Assembly (NCBI GenBank): GCA_004195025.1
Contig: SGBB01000003.1
Coordinates: 62,001-126,000 of the forward strand
From: Candidatus Acidulidesulfobacter diazotrophicus
GTDB taxonomy: Bacteria > SZUA-79 > Acidulodesulfobacterales > Acidulodesulfobacteraceae
DNA length: 64,000 bases
Reading direction: 5' to 3'
Shown: positions 44,944 to 55,274 of the stretch, piece by piece
Numbering within the stretch: the first letter of the stretch is position 1
Layout: the number at the start of each line of letters is the position of its first letter
Made by a program: the position numbers and the translations under genes
Notes under the pieces: model-generated
What the model was told of the DNA's origin: nothing
Databases searched by the model: none
Seen by the model: only the letters and a program-made list of their open reading frames with translations

Positions 44944-46037
44944 AAATATTAAGAAATTATCTGCTTAAAGAATTTTTTAAAGTATTATTTATCTCAATAG
45001 TTTCTTTGTCTTTTTTTTATATCATTGTTGATTTCATATCTAATATGGCAACATTCACTAAACACTCTCCAGATTTCAGCTATATTATTCTGTATTTTCT
45101 TCTTAAATCTCCTGAAATAATATATAGAATCTTACCTTTATCAATTTTATTATCAACAATGCTGGTAATAATTTCATTTAATAAAAATAATGAAATTATA
45201 GCAATTAAATCTTCCGGCATAAGTATGTTGAAATTCACATTTCCATTAATTGCAACTGCATTAGTACTATCAATATTTTCTTTTGCGCTTTCAAATTTTA
45301 TAGCAGTAAAAACAAATATAGAAAGAAGAGTAGTTATGCAGAAATATATAAACAAAAACAATAATTACAGTGCACAATCTATTTATAAATTTAAAACAAG
45401 AAATATAGCGATACATTATCAAAAATATATTATAACTGCCAAAACCTTAAATATTTCTAAAAAACAATTAACGGGCTTAAGTATATATAAGTTTAATAAT
45501 AAATTTAAACTTACTAAAAGATATAATGCTGTAAACGGATATTTTTCTAAAGGAATATTAAAGTTAAACAATGTAATAATAAATAATTTTAATCAAAAAC
45601 AGCATTATCCATCATTTGCAAAAAATCTTAAGATAACAAGTCTTCCTATAAATCTTAATATAAATTTTTTTAAATCTTATGATTTAAAATTAGAATTTTT
45701 AACAATATTTAATCTTTTTAAAATGTATAACGTAGCTAAAAAATCAGGCTCAAATTTAAGTTTAATTGAAACATTTATATATTCAAAATTTGCATTTCCT
45801 TTAATAAATTTAGTTTTAGTTCTTATAGGAATATCTATAGGTATTATCGTAGGCAAAAAATCGGGGACTTCTGCCGCCATAGGAATTAGCATAATTTTAG
45901 CATTCGGCTACTGGATAATAAATTCAATTGCAATATCTTTAGGGGTGAGTTCCCAACTTAATCCAGTTTTAGCTGCATTTACGGCAGATATAGTTTTCTT
46001 ATTTATTGCAATATATCTTATTTCTGATTTAGATTAA
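44940..46037 (+). CDS. lptG: LPS export ABC transporter permease LptG
   Basis: This 365-residue partner of LptF has the same layout: MKILRNYLLKEFFKVLFISI, ILYFLLKSPEIIYRILPLS and KNNEIIAIKSSGISMLKFTF (coupling helix for LptB). A periplasmic domain and three C-terminal helices with IGIIVGKKSGTSAAIGISI follow. The ATG overlaps the lptF stop (ATGA), so the two are translated together in fixed ratio. lptA, lptB and lptC are in the other large cluster at 52.7-55 kb. Confidence 0.9.
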   Translation: MKILRNYLLKEFFKVLFISIVSLSFFYIIVDFISNMATFTKHSPDFSYIILYFLLKSPEIIYRILPLSILLSTMLVIISFNKNNEIIAIKSSGISMLKFTFPLIATALVLSIFSFALSNFIAVKTNIERRVVMQKYINKNNNYSAQSIYKFKTRNIAIHYQKYIITAKTLNISKKQLTGLSIYKFNNKFKLTKRYNAVNGYFSKGILKLNNVIINNFNQKQHYPSFAKNLKITSLPINLNINFFKSYDLKLEFLTIFNLFKMYNVAKKSGSNLSLIETFIYSKFAFPLINLVLVLIGISIGIIVGKKSGTSAAIGISIILAFGYWIINSIAISLGVSSQLNPVLAAFTADIVFLFIAIYLISDLD

Positions 46038-46436
46038 TTGATATAAAAAGTGGCGGGATTTCTTTCCGTTTAATATATTATTATAATATCACGCCTGCTA
46101 TGCATTTGAAAAAGTTATCCGATTAGTTTTCTTACTTAAAAAGGTATCCAACTAGTTTTACGCAAATTAATAATTATTAATAAGGCAATCTATAGACGCG
46201 GAAAATAAATAGGATACTACTATGTTCTAATACTCTATGTTCCCCTTTAATGGGGGAAAAGAGAGGGAGGGATGATGACAAACCGTGTATATTTACCCAT
46301 CCCATAGCCTCCTCACGCATGGGAAAGAGGGGTTATAGGATGGTAATTATTTTCTCTATTGCAGAATTAAGGTATTATATAATTTAAAGCTTAATCAAAC
46401 TCAATAAGGAGTAAGTAAATAAATAAATCGGATACT
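46038..46436. other. Intergenic region with GC-rich hairpins after lptG
   Basis: Between the convergent lptG and ahcY genes, 46245-46335 is unusually GC-rich for the window. It contains CCCCTTTAATGGGGG and CCCATAGCCTCCTCACGCATGGG, each able to fold back, joined by purine-rich GAGAGGGAGGG and GAAAGAGGGG. A direct repeat like AAATAAATNGGATACT...ATGTTC occurs near 46203 and again at the ahcY end (46419). No coding frame is convincing. A family B terminus is at 46356-46373. Confidence 0.5.
46356..46373. repeat. Solo family B terminus
   Basis: CTATTGCAGAATTAAGGT is the right-hand family B terminal sequence, but no palindromic core or left end is found nearby. It is either the remnant of a decayed copy or a chance match to this 18-base end. 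Confidence 0.45.
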
Positions 46437-47687
46437 TTATGTTCCTTCTTGCCATGAGCGCAAATATTTAGCCTGTTCCTCAGTTAATGTGTCTATATTT
46501 ATTCCTAAAGATTTAAGTTTCAAAGAAGCTATTCTTTCGTCAATTTCTCTAGGCACGCCGTAAACTTTAGGCAACATATTATTACTATATAATGCAAACT
46601 CGGCGGAAAGTGCCTGAACGGAAAAACTCATATCCATAACGCTGGCAGGGTGTCCATGAGCGCTGGCAAGGTTAATGAGTCTGCCTTCGGCCAGCACATA
46701 TAATTTTCTCCCGTCTTTCATAGTAAACTCTTCAATATAGTCTTTAACATTCTTTGCAGATTTAGCCATTTTTTTCAATTTTTTAATATTAATTTCAACA
46801 TCAAAATGTCCTGAATTTGAAATAATAGCCCCGTCTTTCATAACTTCAAAATGGTTTTCGTCTATAACATTTATATCGCCAGTTACAGTACAAAAAATAT
46901 CGCCTATTTTAGCAGCTTCAACGCCTTTCATTACTCTGAAACCTTCCATAACGGCTTCTAATGCTTTAATAGGGTCGACTTCCGTGACTATGACGTTAGA
47001 ACCTATTCCTCTAGCTCTCATTGCAAGTCCTTTTCCGCACCATCCGTAACCGCAAACAACAAAATTTTTGCCTGCAAGAAGCATATCCGTAGCTCTTATG
47101 ATACCGTCTATAGTGGATTGCCCTGTTCCATACCTGTTGTCGAATAAATGCTTGGTATCGGCATCGTTAACGGCAATAACAGGAATCTTTAACTCGCCTG
47201 CAGACTCCATGGAGCGCAGTCTTATGACGCCGGTAGTAGTTTCTTCCATTGAAGCTTTAATATTTTTTATTAGATTTTTATGTTTTTTATGTATTGTGGA
47301 TATTAAATCGGCTCCATCGTCTAAAGTAAAATTAGGTTCATATTTTAACACGCTTTCTATGTGACTGTAATAAGTTTCTGAATCTTCGCCTTTTATAGCA
47401 TACACGTCTATTCCAAAATCCTTGACTAATGAAGCGGCAACATCGTCTTGAGTAGAAAGCGGATTTGATGCGCACAATACTACTTCTGCTCCGCCTTCTT
47501 TGAGAGTTCTGGCAAGATTAGCAGTCTCAGCTGTTACATGGAGACACAATCCTGCTTTTTTGCCTTTAAAAGGTTTTTTTTCAGAAAATTGCTCTTTTAT
47601 AAGAGACAAAACGGGCATATCGTGTTCTGCCCACAGTATTCTCTCTTTGCCTTGTTTTGCAAGTTTTATATCCTTTACGTCAGCCAA
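46437..47687 (-). CDS. ahcY: Adenosylhomocysteinase (SAH hydrolase)
   Basis: AhcY splits S-adenosylhomocysteine into adenosine and homocysteine, clearing the product of SAM-dependent methyltransferases. The 416-residue protein shows [52 protein letters not shown] and the NAD site [18 protein letters not shown]. Its length is that of the shorter bacterial/archaeal form lacking the ~40-residue insertion of the E. coli-unlike long forms. It follows metK on the same strand, 127 bases downstream. AAGGAGG precedes the ATG. Confidence 0.97.
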   Translation of the reverse strand: MADVKDIKLAKQGKERILWAEHDMPVLSLIKEQFSEKKPFKGKKAGLCLHVTAETANLARTLKEGGAEVVLCASNPLSTQDDVAASLVKDFGIDVYAIKGEDSETYYSHIESVLKYEPNFTLDDGADLISTIHKKHKNLIKNIKASMEETTTGVIRLRSMESAGELKIPVIAVNDADTKHLFDNRYGTGQSTIDGIIRATDMLLAGKNFVVCGYGWCGKGLAMRARGIGSNVIVTEVDPIKALEAVMEGFRVMKGVEAAKIGDIFCTVTGDINVIDENHFEVMKDGAIISNSGHFDVEINIKKLKKMAKSAKNVKDYIEEFTMKDGRKLYVLAEGRLINLASAHGHPASVMDMSFSVQALSAEFALYSNNMLPKVYGVPREIDERIASLKLKSLGINIDTLTEEQAKYLRSWQEGT

Positions 47688-47813
47688 AATATAACCTCCT
47701 TATAATTTTATAACTTAATAAAATACTTAATAAAATGTAAAATTATATACTATATGAAACGGACAATCTAAAATAATTTTTAAAACTTAATCTATTTGAT
47801 ATGTTATTAATAA

Positions 47814-49007
47814 CTATACCGAAACCATAGATTTATTTAATTCATTAGCCGTTTCTTTGAGTTCACCTATTTTTATTGTCTGTTCCCATGTAAAACCGTC
47901 TTCCATTCTTCCAAAATGTCCATAATTAGACGTCCTGGCATAAATAGGTTTAAGCAGATCAAGGGTTTTAACAATAGTATAAGGTCTTAGATTAAAAACA
48001 CCGCTTACAGCTTTAGAAATTACTTCGTCATTATATATGCCTGTTCCGAAAGTATTAGCCATTACAGAGACAGGGTCTGCAACTCCGATTGCATAGGCAA
48101 TTTGAACTTCGCATTTTTTTGCAAGACCAGACGCAACAATATTCTTGGCAATAAATCTTGCCATATACGAACCGCTTCTGTCAACCTTTGACGGATCTTT
48201 GCCTGAGAAAGCTCCTCCCCCGTGTCTTCCCATCCCGCCGTATGTATCAACAATTATTTTTCTTCCAGTAAGTCCGGTATCTCCGTTTGGACCGCCTATA
48301 ACAAATCTTCCCGTAGGGTTAATAAAAAATTTTGTATTATTATTTATAAGTTCGGCAGGAATAACTTTTTTTATTACTTCGTCTATAACCGCATCCGTAA
48401 GACGTTCTTGGGAAACATCCTCCGAATGTTGCGTAGATACAACTATTGAAGTTATTTCTACTGGATGAGATTTTTCATATCTTACCGAAACTTGCGATTT
48501 GCCGTCGGGTCTAATAAAATCTAATAATTTATTTTTTCTGACTTCAGCAAGTCTTTTTGTAAGTTTATGGGCATAATATATAGGCATAGGCATAAATTCA
48601 TCGGTTTCTGAAGTGGCGTATCCAAACATAAGGCCCTGATCTCCTGCACCCTGATCTTCTTCTTTTTCTCTTTCAACGCCCATTCTTATATCTGCAGACT
48701 GAGAACCTACCGCAACAATAATTCCGCAGCTTTTGTAATCAAAACCAATATGAGAATCATCATATCCTATGTCTTGTATCGTTTTTCTGATTATTTCCTG
48801 ATAATTAACTGAAGCATTTGATTTAACTTCACCTGCAACAGCCACTAAACCTGTAGTAACCATAGTTTCCATTGCAACTTTAGAATTTTTATCTTGAGCT
48901 ATAAAGTTATCAAGGATAGAATCCGATATCTTATCGCATATTTTATCGGGATGTCCTTCTGTTACAGATTCTGAAGTAAAAATATAATTACCGCTTTTAT
49001 GATCCAT
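47814..49007 (-). CDS. metK: S-adenosylmethionine synthase
   Basis: The start used is the ATG at 49007 (complement of 49005-49007), with GGAGG 8 bases upstream. A longer in-frame start at 49055 would add 16 hydrophobic residues without a ribosome site. The 397-residue enzyme makes SAM from methionine and ATP. It has [48 protein letters not shown] and [16 protein letters not shown], the standard signatures. SAM feeds ahcY-linked methylation and, after decarboxylation, speE. Confidence 0.97.
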   Translation of the reverse strand: MDHKSGNYIFTSESVTEGHPDKICDKISDSILDNFIAQDKNSKVAMETMVTTGLVAVAGEVKSNASVNYQEIIRKTIQDIGYDDSHIGFDYKSCGIIVAVGSQSADIRMGVEREKEEDQGAGDQGLMFGYATSETDEFMPMPIYYAHKLTKRLAEVRKNKLLDFIRPDGKSQVSVRYEKSHPVEITSIVVSTQHSEDVSQERLTDAVIDEVIKKVIPAELINNNTKFFINPTGRFVIGGPNGDTGLTGRKIIVDTYGGMGRHGGGAFSGKDPSKVDRSGSYMARFIAKNIVASGLAKKCEVQIAYAIGVADPVSVMANTFGTGIYNDEVISKAVSGVFNLRPYTIVKTLDLLKPIYARTSNYGHFGRMEDGFTWEQTIKIGELKETANELNKSMVSV

Positions 49008-49133
49008 TTTTATGCCTCCGAATATGCATAATTTAATTATAATGCATATTATCAATTATTATTTATAATTTATACTATACTATTTGATACATCATAATAA
49101 TACAAAATTAAATTATTTTCAAGTTTAATTACT

Positions 49134-49302
49134 GTCCCAAAATTGCCGATAGAAATTTATAGACTGGATTCCCGCTTAAGCGGGAATGACTTTGATGGAT
49201 TTTAAAAGTTTACCCGTTTGGTGTCATTCCTGCGAAGGCAGGAATCCATTATTGTTGAAGCATTGCGGTATTCTCAATAATCTCTATCGGCAATTTTGGG
49301 AC
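49134..49302. repeat. Family A inverted-repeat element, best complete copy
   Basis: The termini are a perfect 20-bp inverted pair, GTCCCAAAATTGCCGATAGA at 49134-49153 and its complement ending at 49302. The core has ATTCCCGCTTAAGCGGGAAT (49168-49187) and ATTCCTGCGAAGGCAGGAAT (49226-49245), arranged symmetrically. At 169 bp and with no coding capacity it has MITE architecture. It lies between rapZ (stop side at 49312) and metK in same-strand genes. Confidence 0.88.
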
Positions 49303-49311
49303 TATAAATTA

Positions 49312-50193
49312 TTAAATTTTATCTATATCTCTATGAAAATATGATATATTATATGTCTCATTTTCCTCGGAAAGCATACTTTTTAATTCGTTTACCATAA
49401 AAACAGACCTGTGAACACCGCCTGTACATCCTACTGCTGCCGTAAAATACGACTTATTTTCTTTTTTATACAGAGGAAGATAAAATACTAAAAAATCATA
49501 TATATATTTTAAAAATATATTAGTTTCCTCAAACTGCCTGAGATAGCAAGCCACATTCGCATTTAATCCGGTAAAATCTTTCAAACCGGGTATAAAAAAA
49601 GGATTAGGCAAAAATCTTGCATCGAATAAAGTATCGGATTCTAAAGGTATACCGAATTTGAACCCGAAAGATATTATTCTGACGTTAAAAATATGGTTAT
49701 TACCGATATGCTCAATATGCGGCAAAATTATTGAATTTAATTCATGTATAGGTATATCAGAAGTATCTATAATAACATCCGAAAGTTTTTTGATATTCTC
49801 TAAAAGCGATCTCTCCTTTTTAATAGATTCATGAATGCTTTTTTCTTCCGAAAGAGGATGTTTTCTTCTGCTTTCTGAATATCTTTTTACAACTGCGTCA
49901 TCTCGGGCATCGAAAAAAATAAATTTAAAGAAATTTGATTTATCTTTCAAAAATCTTATATATTCTTCTAATCCTGAAAGAAAGTTTTTTTCTCTGATAT
50001 CTATTACAAAAAGGATATTTTTTATTCTTGCTGCAAACACAACTTCCAAAAATTTAGGAAGGAGCAACACAGGCATATTATCTACGCAAAAAAATCCTTT
50101 ATCTTCTAAAATTTTCAAAGCCGAAGATTTACCTGAACCTGAAATACCGCTAATCAAAACAATATTAAAATAACTCTTTAAATCTTCTGCCAT
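49312..50193 (-). CDS. rapZ: RNase adapter protein RapZ (YvcJ-type nucleotide-binding protein)
   Basis: This 293-residue P-loop protein starts with VLISGISGSGKSSALKILED (Walker A) and GFFCVDNMPVLLLPKF. It continues with FFDARDDAVVKRYSESRRKHPL, SFGFKFGIPLESD and the C-terminal VGCTGGVHRSVFMVNEL, all diagnostic. In enterobacteria RapZ directs RNase E to GlmZ and so controls amino-sugar supply. In other bacteria it is a GTP/ATP-binding regulator of wall metabolism. Its place after rpoN-hpf is classic. Confidence 0.95.
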   Translation of the reverse strand: MAEDLKSYFNIVLISGISGSGKSSALKILEDKGFFCVDNMPVLLLPKFLEVVFAARIKNILFVIDIREKNFLSGLEEYIRFLKDKSNFFKFIFFDARDDAVVKRYSESRRKHPLSEEKSIHESIKKERSLLENIKKLSDVIIDTSDIPIHELNSIILPHIEHIGNNHIFNVRIISFGFKFGIPLESDTLFDARFLPNPFFIPGLKDFTGLNANVACYLRQFEETNIFLKYIYDFLVFYLPLYKKENKSYFTAAVGCTGGVHRSVFMVNELKSMLSEENETYNISYFHRDIDKI

Positions 50194-50421
50194 AACTGCA
50201 TATATATAAAAAAAATAAAATTAAAATTTAATTAGATGGATTAATTAATATTATATTGATGATATTAACTTAACTGCACATATCGCATATAAAAAATTTA
50301 ACAATAAAACTTGCCTTGTCTAATTTATTTATTATTATATTTGACTAATACGCTAATATAATAATAATTTTTAAATCGGATTTACATACAACTTAGTTTA
50401 ATTGTTTGATTATTGTATTGC

Positions 50422-50946
50422 TTAAGAATTAATTTCTATCATTGCGTATTCCCCGTTATTTTTTGCAAAAAGCACGGAATTTTTAGATGATTCTTTATTT
50501 TTAAAAATTATAAAATTTTCATTTTTTTTATTTAATTTATTTATAGCCTCATTCAAGTCCATCTGCTTTATTTCATAATTGCTTATAATCTCCACATAGG
50601 GAGTTGACATTTCTTCTGCAAATATATCTATAGGTTCGCTATCTTGAAATTTTTCCCGTGTTTTTTCTTTATGTTTCTTTATTTGAGCTTCTACTTTATC
50701 AGTCAAAAGATCTATCGCTGCATATATATCTGGAGATTCTTCCTGCGCATTTATTGTAATATTTTTAGCAACTAACTTAATTGACGCAACGCCCGATTCC
50801 TTGTGCTGGATTCTTTCCATACTCAATATCACATGGGCTTCTATAATATTGCTTAAATACTTCTCAATCTTCGAAATTTTAGTTTCGGCATATTTTTTTA
50901 TAGCCTCCGTCGGTTCAAGATGTTTAAACGTGACAACAATATCCAT
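50422..50946 (-). CDS. hpf: Ribosome hibernation promoting factor (long form)
   Basis: The start is the ATG at 50946 (complement of 50944-50946), preceded by AAAGGAG; an upstream in-frame start at 50985 would include that ribosome site and is rejected. The 174-residue product has the HPF/RaiA domain (MDIVVTFKHLEPTEAIKKYA ... IHPT-type helices) and a C-terminal dimerisation domain. That domain has MSTPYVEIISNYEIKQMDLN, then NENFIIFKNKE. Long HPF makes 100S ribosome dimers in resting cells. Confidence 0.93.
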   Translation of the reverse strand: MDIVVTFKHLEPTEAIKKYAETKISKIEKYLSNIIEAHVILSMERIQHKESGVASIKLVAKNITINAQEESPDIYAAIDLLTDKVEAQIKKHKEKTREKFQDSEPIDIFAEEMSTPYVEIISNYEIKQMDLNEAINKLNKKNENFIIFKNKESSKNSVLFAKNNGEYAMIEINS

Positions 50947-51217
50947 GTGTTTAATCTCCTTTAATTTTAAATTTAACTTTAACAATCAATCAACAATCAA
51001 TCCAATCTTAAAAACCGTTTTATAGCTTATTTAATAACTGTTCGCCTTTCATTATTTCCTTACATAATTATATAAACAGACTTCTCGGTTTAAAAATTTA
51101 AAAAATAAATTTATAAATATTTTTATAAAATATTTCCAGCTTTATATGAATTCTTTAAAAATAATTTACATATGCAAATTATTTTATCAGACCATCATTA
51201 CCGTCATCTTGTTATAT

Positions 51218-52744
51218 CTATATGACATAGTTTTTTCTCTTAGCCGAAGAAGGTATATTCAAAATTTCTCTGTATTTTGCAATAGTCCTTCTTGCTATTA
51301 TAATATTTTTCGTCTTTAATAAATTTACTATATCATTATCTGAATAAATTTTACCATATTTTTTTTCATTTTCAATGATATGTTTTATTTTAGACATAAT
51401 ATTATTAGGTGAAATATCTCCGTATGAAAAATTAGAAAAAAAACTTTTAAGTTCAAAAACACCGAGATGAGTACTTATATATTTATTTGATGTTGCCCGT
51501 GAAACTGTAGATTCATGCAAATTTAATTCATCGGCAATTGTTTTTAATATTATCGGATTTAGATGTCCGTTTCCTTTTTCAAAAAATTCATGCTGTTTGT
51601 CAATAATTAACTGCGCAATTTTCAATATTGTTTCTTTTCTGTTTTTAATACTTTTAATAAGCCACACGGCTGATTTTAATTTTTCTTCTACATAATCTTT
51701 TGTAGCCGCATTTGATATTATTTCGCCGTTCAATATTTTCTTATAGTACGAATTTATTTTAATCGGCGGCAGATAATCATCTTCCATGAAAACTATATAT
51801 TTGTCATTAATTTTCTCAACATATAAATCAGGAGTAATATAATTATTATCGCGGCTTTCAAGATTTACGGCGGGTTTAGGAGTAAGCGATTTAAGACGGT
51901 TAACCGATTCAACAATATTGTCTAAAGGTATGCCTGTTTCCTTTGTAATCTTGCTATAATTCCTGTTGGCAACATCTTTAATATATTTTTTTATAATATT
52001 TTTTAATACGTCATCATCGGGAAAAAAATAATCTGCTTGCACTAAAAGGCACGACAAGGCATCGTAAGTTGCAATCCCTACCGGTTCTAATTTGCGGATT
52101 TTAAGCAAAACATTATCTAAAAGAGGAGCTAAATTGCCAGCATATTTTTCTAACTCATCCTCGGATATTCTTAAGAATCCATCGGAATTTAAATTTCCAG
52201 CGATGTATTCCGCAAGCTTAATTTCATCATCGCTAAAATCACCCGTCCTTACCTGTTTCATAATAAATTCATAAAGTGTTTCCGCACCGGCAATAGTATT
52301 TTCTATTATATAATTCTTATCCTGCTTCCAATCGATATTTGTATTAACGGATAAATCATATAATTGCTCATCATAATTGACTATGTAATCATTTATTGGA
52401 CTTATACCGTCTGTATTATTTAAATTTTGTATATTTTCAGGTATGTCTATGCTTTCAGGATTGTGATTTTCCAAATTGAAATTATCCGCACCGTTATCAT
52501 TGATAAATTCTTTTTTAATGTCTGCATTGCTATTATCGGCATTATTGCTTCCATTAAAATTTTCTTCATTGCCGTTCATTATAATATCAGCGTCAATTAT
52601 AGGATTCTCTACAATTTGCTGATTTATTAATTCAGACAATTCTATATTATTCATCGCCAGCATTTTTATTGCGAGCTGGAGGCGGGGGGTCATTATAAGC
52701 TGCTGGCTTAATTTAAGATTTTGCTTTAATTCTATTTGCGACAT
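51218..52744 (-). CDS. rpoN: RNA polymerase sigma-54 factor
   Basis: This 508-residue sigma factor has region I Gln/Leu-rich ELKQNLKLSQQLIMTPRLQL (activator interaction), an acidic Asn/Asp-rich region II (~55-130) and a core-binding domain with LEPVGIATYDALSCLLVQA. The C-terminal DNA-binding part has LHESTVSRATSNKYI (HTH) and the RpoN box ARRTIAKYRE near the end. It would read the -24/-12 promoter found before glnK and works with NtrX-type activators. It is 3 bases after lptB, as in most proteobacteria. Confidence 0.97.
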   Translation of the reverse strand: MSQIELKQNLKLSQQLIMTPRLQLAIKMLAMNNIELSELINQQIVENPIIDADIIMNGNEENFNGSNNADNSNADIKKEFINDNGADNFNLENHNPESIDIPENIQNLNNTDGISPINDYIVNYDEQLYDLSVNTNIDWKQDKNYIIENTIAGAETLYEFIMKQVRTGDFSDDEIKLAEYIAGNLNSDGFLRISEDELEKYAGNLAPLLDNVLLKIRKLEPVGIATYDALSCLLVQADYFFPDDDVLKNIIKKYIKDVANRNYSKITKETGIPLDNIVESVNRLKSLTPKPAVNLESRDNNYITPDLYVEKINDKYIVFMEDDYLPPIKINSYYKKILNGEIISNAATKDYVEEKLKSAVWLIKSIKNRKETILKIAQLIIDKQHEFFEKGNGHLNPIILKTIADELNLHESTVSRATSNKYISTHLGVFELKSFFSNFSYGDISPNNIMSKIKHIIENEKKYGKIYSDNDIVNLLKTKNIIIARRTIAKYREILNIPSSAKRKNYVI

Positions 52745-52747
52745 ATT

Positions 52748-53470
52748 TTAATTGCCTAAACTGAATTTTTCGCCAAGAAAAAATCTTCTCACGACATTGC
52801 TGGTGATTATTTGCGAAGGCTTGCCTTTTTCTATTATTTGCCCGTCATTTATAATATAAGCGCTGTCGCATATTCTTAGAGCTTCTCTTACATTATGATC
52901 GGTTATTAATATACCGATAGATTCTTTTTTCAATTCTAATAAAATATCCTGCATATCTTCAACGGCTATCGGATCTATGCCTGAAAACGGTTCGTCCAAT
53001 AAAATGAACTTAGGAGCAAGAATCAATGACCTTGCCACTTCAACTCTTCTTCTTTCGCCGCCTGACAAACTCATTACATTTGATTTTCTTACAGTTCCTA
53101 ATCCGAATCTTTCAATTAAGTTATCTAATCGTTTATTTATTTCAGTTTTTGAAATCTTTAAAAGTTCAAAAATAGCAAGTAAATTTTCTTCCGCAGTAAG
53201 TTTTCTAAAAACGGAAGATTCCTGAGGTAAATAACTGATGCCGAGCCTTGCTCTTTTATACATAGGTTCTTTGGTAATATTCAAGCCATTAATAGATATA
53301 GTCCCCTTATTAGGTTTTATCATTCCGGAAATCATATTAAACGTAGTTGTTTTGCCTGCGCCGTTAGGACCTAGTAAACCGGTTATTTCGCCTATTGTTA
53401 TTTCAAGGCTTATATCATTAACGACGGTTCTTTTTTTAAATGTTTTTATTAAATTATCAGCTTTTAACAA
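52748..53470 (-). CDS. lptB: LPS export ABC transporter ATP-binding protein LptB
   Basis: This 240-residue ATPase powers LptFG. It has Walker A GPNGAGKTT at ~34-42, the LSGGERRRVEVARSL signature and Walker B FILLDEPFSGIDP followed by ITDHNVREAL. The start must be the TTG at 53470 (complement of 53468-53470): upstream in frame there is a stop inside a (TAAA)8 tract, and the product from TTG (MLKADNLIKTF) aligns with family starts. No ribosome site can be recognised. Confidence 0.95.
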   Translation of the reverse strand: MLKADNLIKTFKKRTVVNDISLEITIGEITGLLGPNGAGKTTTFNMISGMIKPNKGTISINGLNITKEPMYKRARLGISYLPQESSVFRKLTAEENLLAIFELLKISKTEINKRLDNLIERFGLGTVRKSNVMSLSGGERRRVEVARSLILAPKFILLDEPFSGIDPIAVEDMQDILLELKKESIGILITDHNVREALRICDSAYIINDGQIIEKGKPSQIITSNVVRRFFLGEKFSLGN

Positions 53471-53472
53471 TT

Positions 53473-53505
<33 letters not shown>

Positions 53506-53606
53506 ATTAATTTTGTTAAATTTTTAGTCAGCGTTCTGTATATTTAGTTTATTAATTTAATTAAATTTAATTAATAGTTTAATTTATTATTTTATTTTGT
53601 TTTATT

Positions 53607-54263
53607 TTACTTTGACGGTTTTTTTTGTATAGAATTCGACGGTCTTTTTTGTATAGACAAAGATTTTTTTGAATATATAACGGCATTAACACGTTTCCCT
53701 GGTCCTGACAGTATGTGCGAAACTCTGGTCTTAAGATTCATTTCTATTATTTTTCCGGTTATTCTGTTTTTTCCTGACCATGCTACAGGATGCCCTGTTA
53801 TTGTTACTATTTTATCAATATTGTTAAACACGGCTTTCTGTCCCGTTATATTATCCGTTCCTTTTATAATGTGAACATTACCTGTAGCTAACAGTGTTTT
53901 GATTTTATTTTTTCCATTATAAAAAACTTTTAAATTTTGTGAAAATATTTTAAGATTTCCTTTTATAGCTATTACCTTTCCTGTAAAAATAGCAAATTTT
54001 TTTTTATTATTTACAATGAGAGAATTTGACGTTATATGAATTTTTGTTTTTGATTGTGTTGCCTCTGCTTTTACAGATGTTGTATTAGCCGCTGCCGCCG
54101 CATATGTATAATTTGCGGCCAATATGTTTAACGGCAATAAAGATAACATTATCAGCATACAAATCCTAAATATACTTGAAGTGCGGACGCTGTTTGACTT
54201 AAACCTGCAACGCTCTATAATACATCCTGTTATTTTTTTTTCAGTTTTTAAAGTTTTCATCAA
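53607..54263 (-). CDS. lptA: LPS transport periplasmic protein LptA (OstA-like)
   Basis: A 218-residue exported protein. The N-terminal ~28 residues are basic, then a hydrophobic signal (ICMLIMLSLLPLNILAANYT) follows. The OstA/LptA beta-jellyroll shows IHITSNSLIVNNKKKFAIFT, GKVIAIKGNLKIFSQNLKVF and GNVHIIKGTDNITGQKAVF. The C-terminus holds a short repeat (SIQKRPSN then SIQKKPSK). LptA bridges the periplasm between LptC and LptD. The long signal may mean the true start is the internal Met near residue 36. Confidence 0.85.
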   Translation of the reverse strand: MMKTLKTEKKITGCIIERCRFKSNSVRTSSIFRICMLIMLSLLPLNILAANYTYAAAAANTTSVKAEATQSKTKIHITSNSLIVNNKKKFAIFTGKVIAIKGNLKIFSQNLKVFYNGKNKIKTLLATGNVHIIKGTDNITGQKAVFNNIDKIVTITGHPVAWSGKNRITGKIIEMNLKTRVSHILSGPGKRVNAVIYSKKSLSIQKRPSNSIQKKPSK

Positions 54264-54483
54264 AACCTCATGGCTGCTCTCATAGTTCGCACACTGCTAT
54301 ATTTCTATACAGATAATGGGCTATACTTTTTATCCTTTTTAATAAGAATATTATCGTATACCAATATTTATATATAGATAATAGCTGCACTCTAAGTTCT
54401 AAACGGTTCTATCAGCTTTAATTTAAGTTTATAATATATTTAACAAAAGCGCTGATTTTTTCTTCCGTTAAATACTATATTTA

Positions 54484-55056
54484 TTATTTTATCATTTCAG
54501 CATTAAAATTTACATCTTTATCTATAATAAAAATGCTTTTTTTAACATACAGAGTTAATCCTGTGCCTGTAATAAGATATTTTTTGCCTGATAATTTGAT
54601 ACTGTTCGGAGCTATAATTTTTTGATCATGTCTAAAATAGAATAGTAAATCCGTTTTAAAATAAGAACCTTTTCTACTCTTAACTATAACATTTCCGGAA
54701 AACCTTATGTTTTTAGTTGCCGTATTAAGTATGCCCGAATTACCTGTAATAGTATATTGTGGCTGTTTTTTTGAATTGAATATTAAAACCCTTACTGCTT
54801 TAAGTTTAATGGTGTTTTTTTTGGGGGTTAAATAATTTAAACTTTTTGAAAATATTTCATATACTAATTTTCCATGTTTAAAAAATTTATAATTTATTTT
54901 TTTCAATTTTATGTAATTCTTAGATATTTTTAATTGTAAAAACGATTTATTTTTTAAGTCTATATAATGAAGAATTAAAAAAAATACAAGGACTGCAATA
55001 AAAAATATACCTATAAATAATGAAACTTTTTTTATAATATTATTATTTTTAATCAT
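54484..55056 (-). CDS. lptC: LPS export system protein LptC
   Basis: This 190-residue protein has one membrane anchor (VSLFIGIFFIAVLVFFLILHYI, ~11-32) and a periplasmic jellyroll with NSGILNTATKNIRFSGNVIV and DLLFYFRHDQKIIAPNSIKL, as in LptC/YrbK. It passes LPS from LptFG to LptA. The sequence family is poorly conserved; the position between lptA and kdsC supports the call. A long gap (220 bases) separates it from lptA. Confidence 0.85.
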   Translation of the reverse strand: MIKNNNIIKKVSLFIGIFFIAVLVFFLILHYIDLKNKSFLQLKISKNYIKLKKINYKFFKHGKLVYEIFSKSLNYLTPKKNTIKLKAVRVLIFNSKKQPQYTITGNSGILNTATKNIRFSGNVIVKSRKGSYFKTDLLFYFRHDQKIIAPNSIKLSGKKYLITGTGLTLYVKKSIFIIDKDVNFNAEMIK

Positions 55057-55274
55057 TATTATTATTGTCTTAAATTCTGCAAATTTTTATCAATAGTAAA
55101 GTAATAATTTCCATAACTTCTGATTAAACATAATTTAATTTCCCTTATCAACCGACTTTTTTAAGCCCTTCGTTTCTATAGGCGGCGGGTAGTTAACATG
55201 TAATCGTTTATTATATCTAAAATATGTCTAAAATAATTTATTATTTGTTATAATCGGTTTTCTTAATCATTCAA

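Noticed and set aside
49008-49055. A 16-residue longer start for metK
   Set aside because: The extension is not family-like and has no ribosome site, whereas GGAGG precedes the ATG at 49007.
49008-49133. A SAM or SAH riboswitch before metK
   Set aside because: The leader is short, A/T-rich and shows none of the expected stems or conserved cores.
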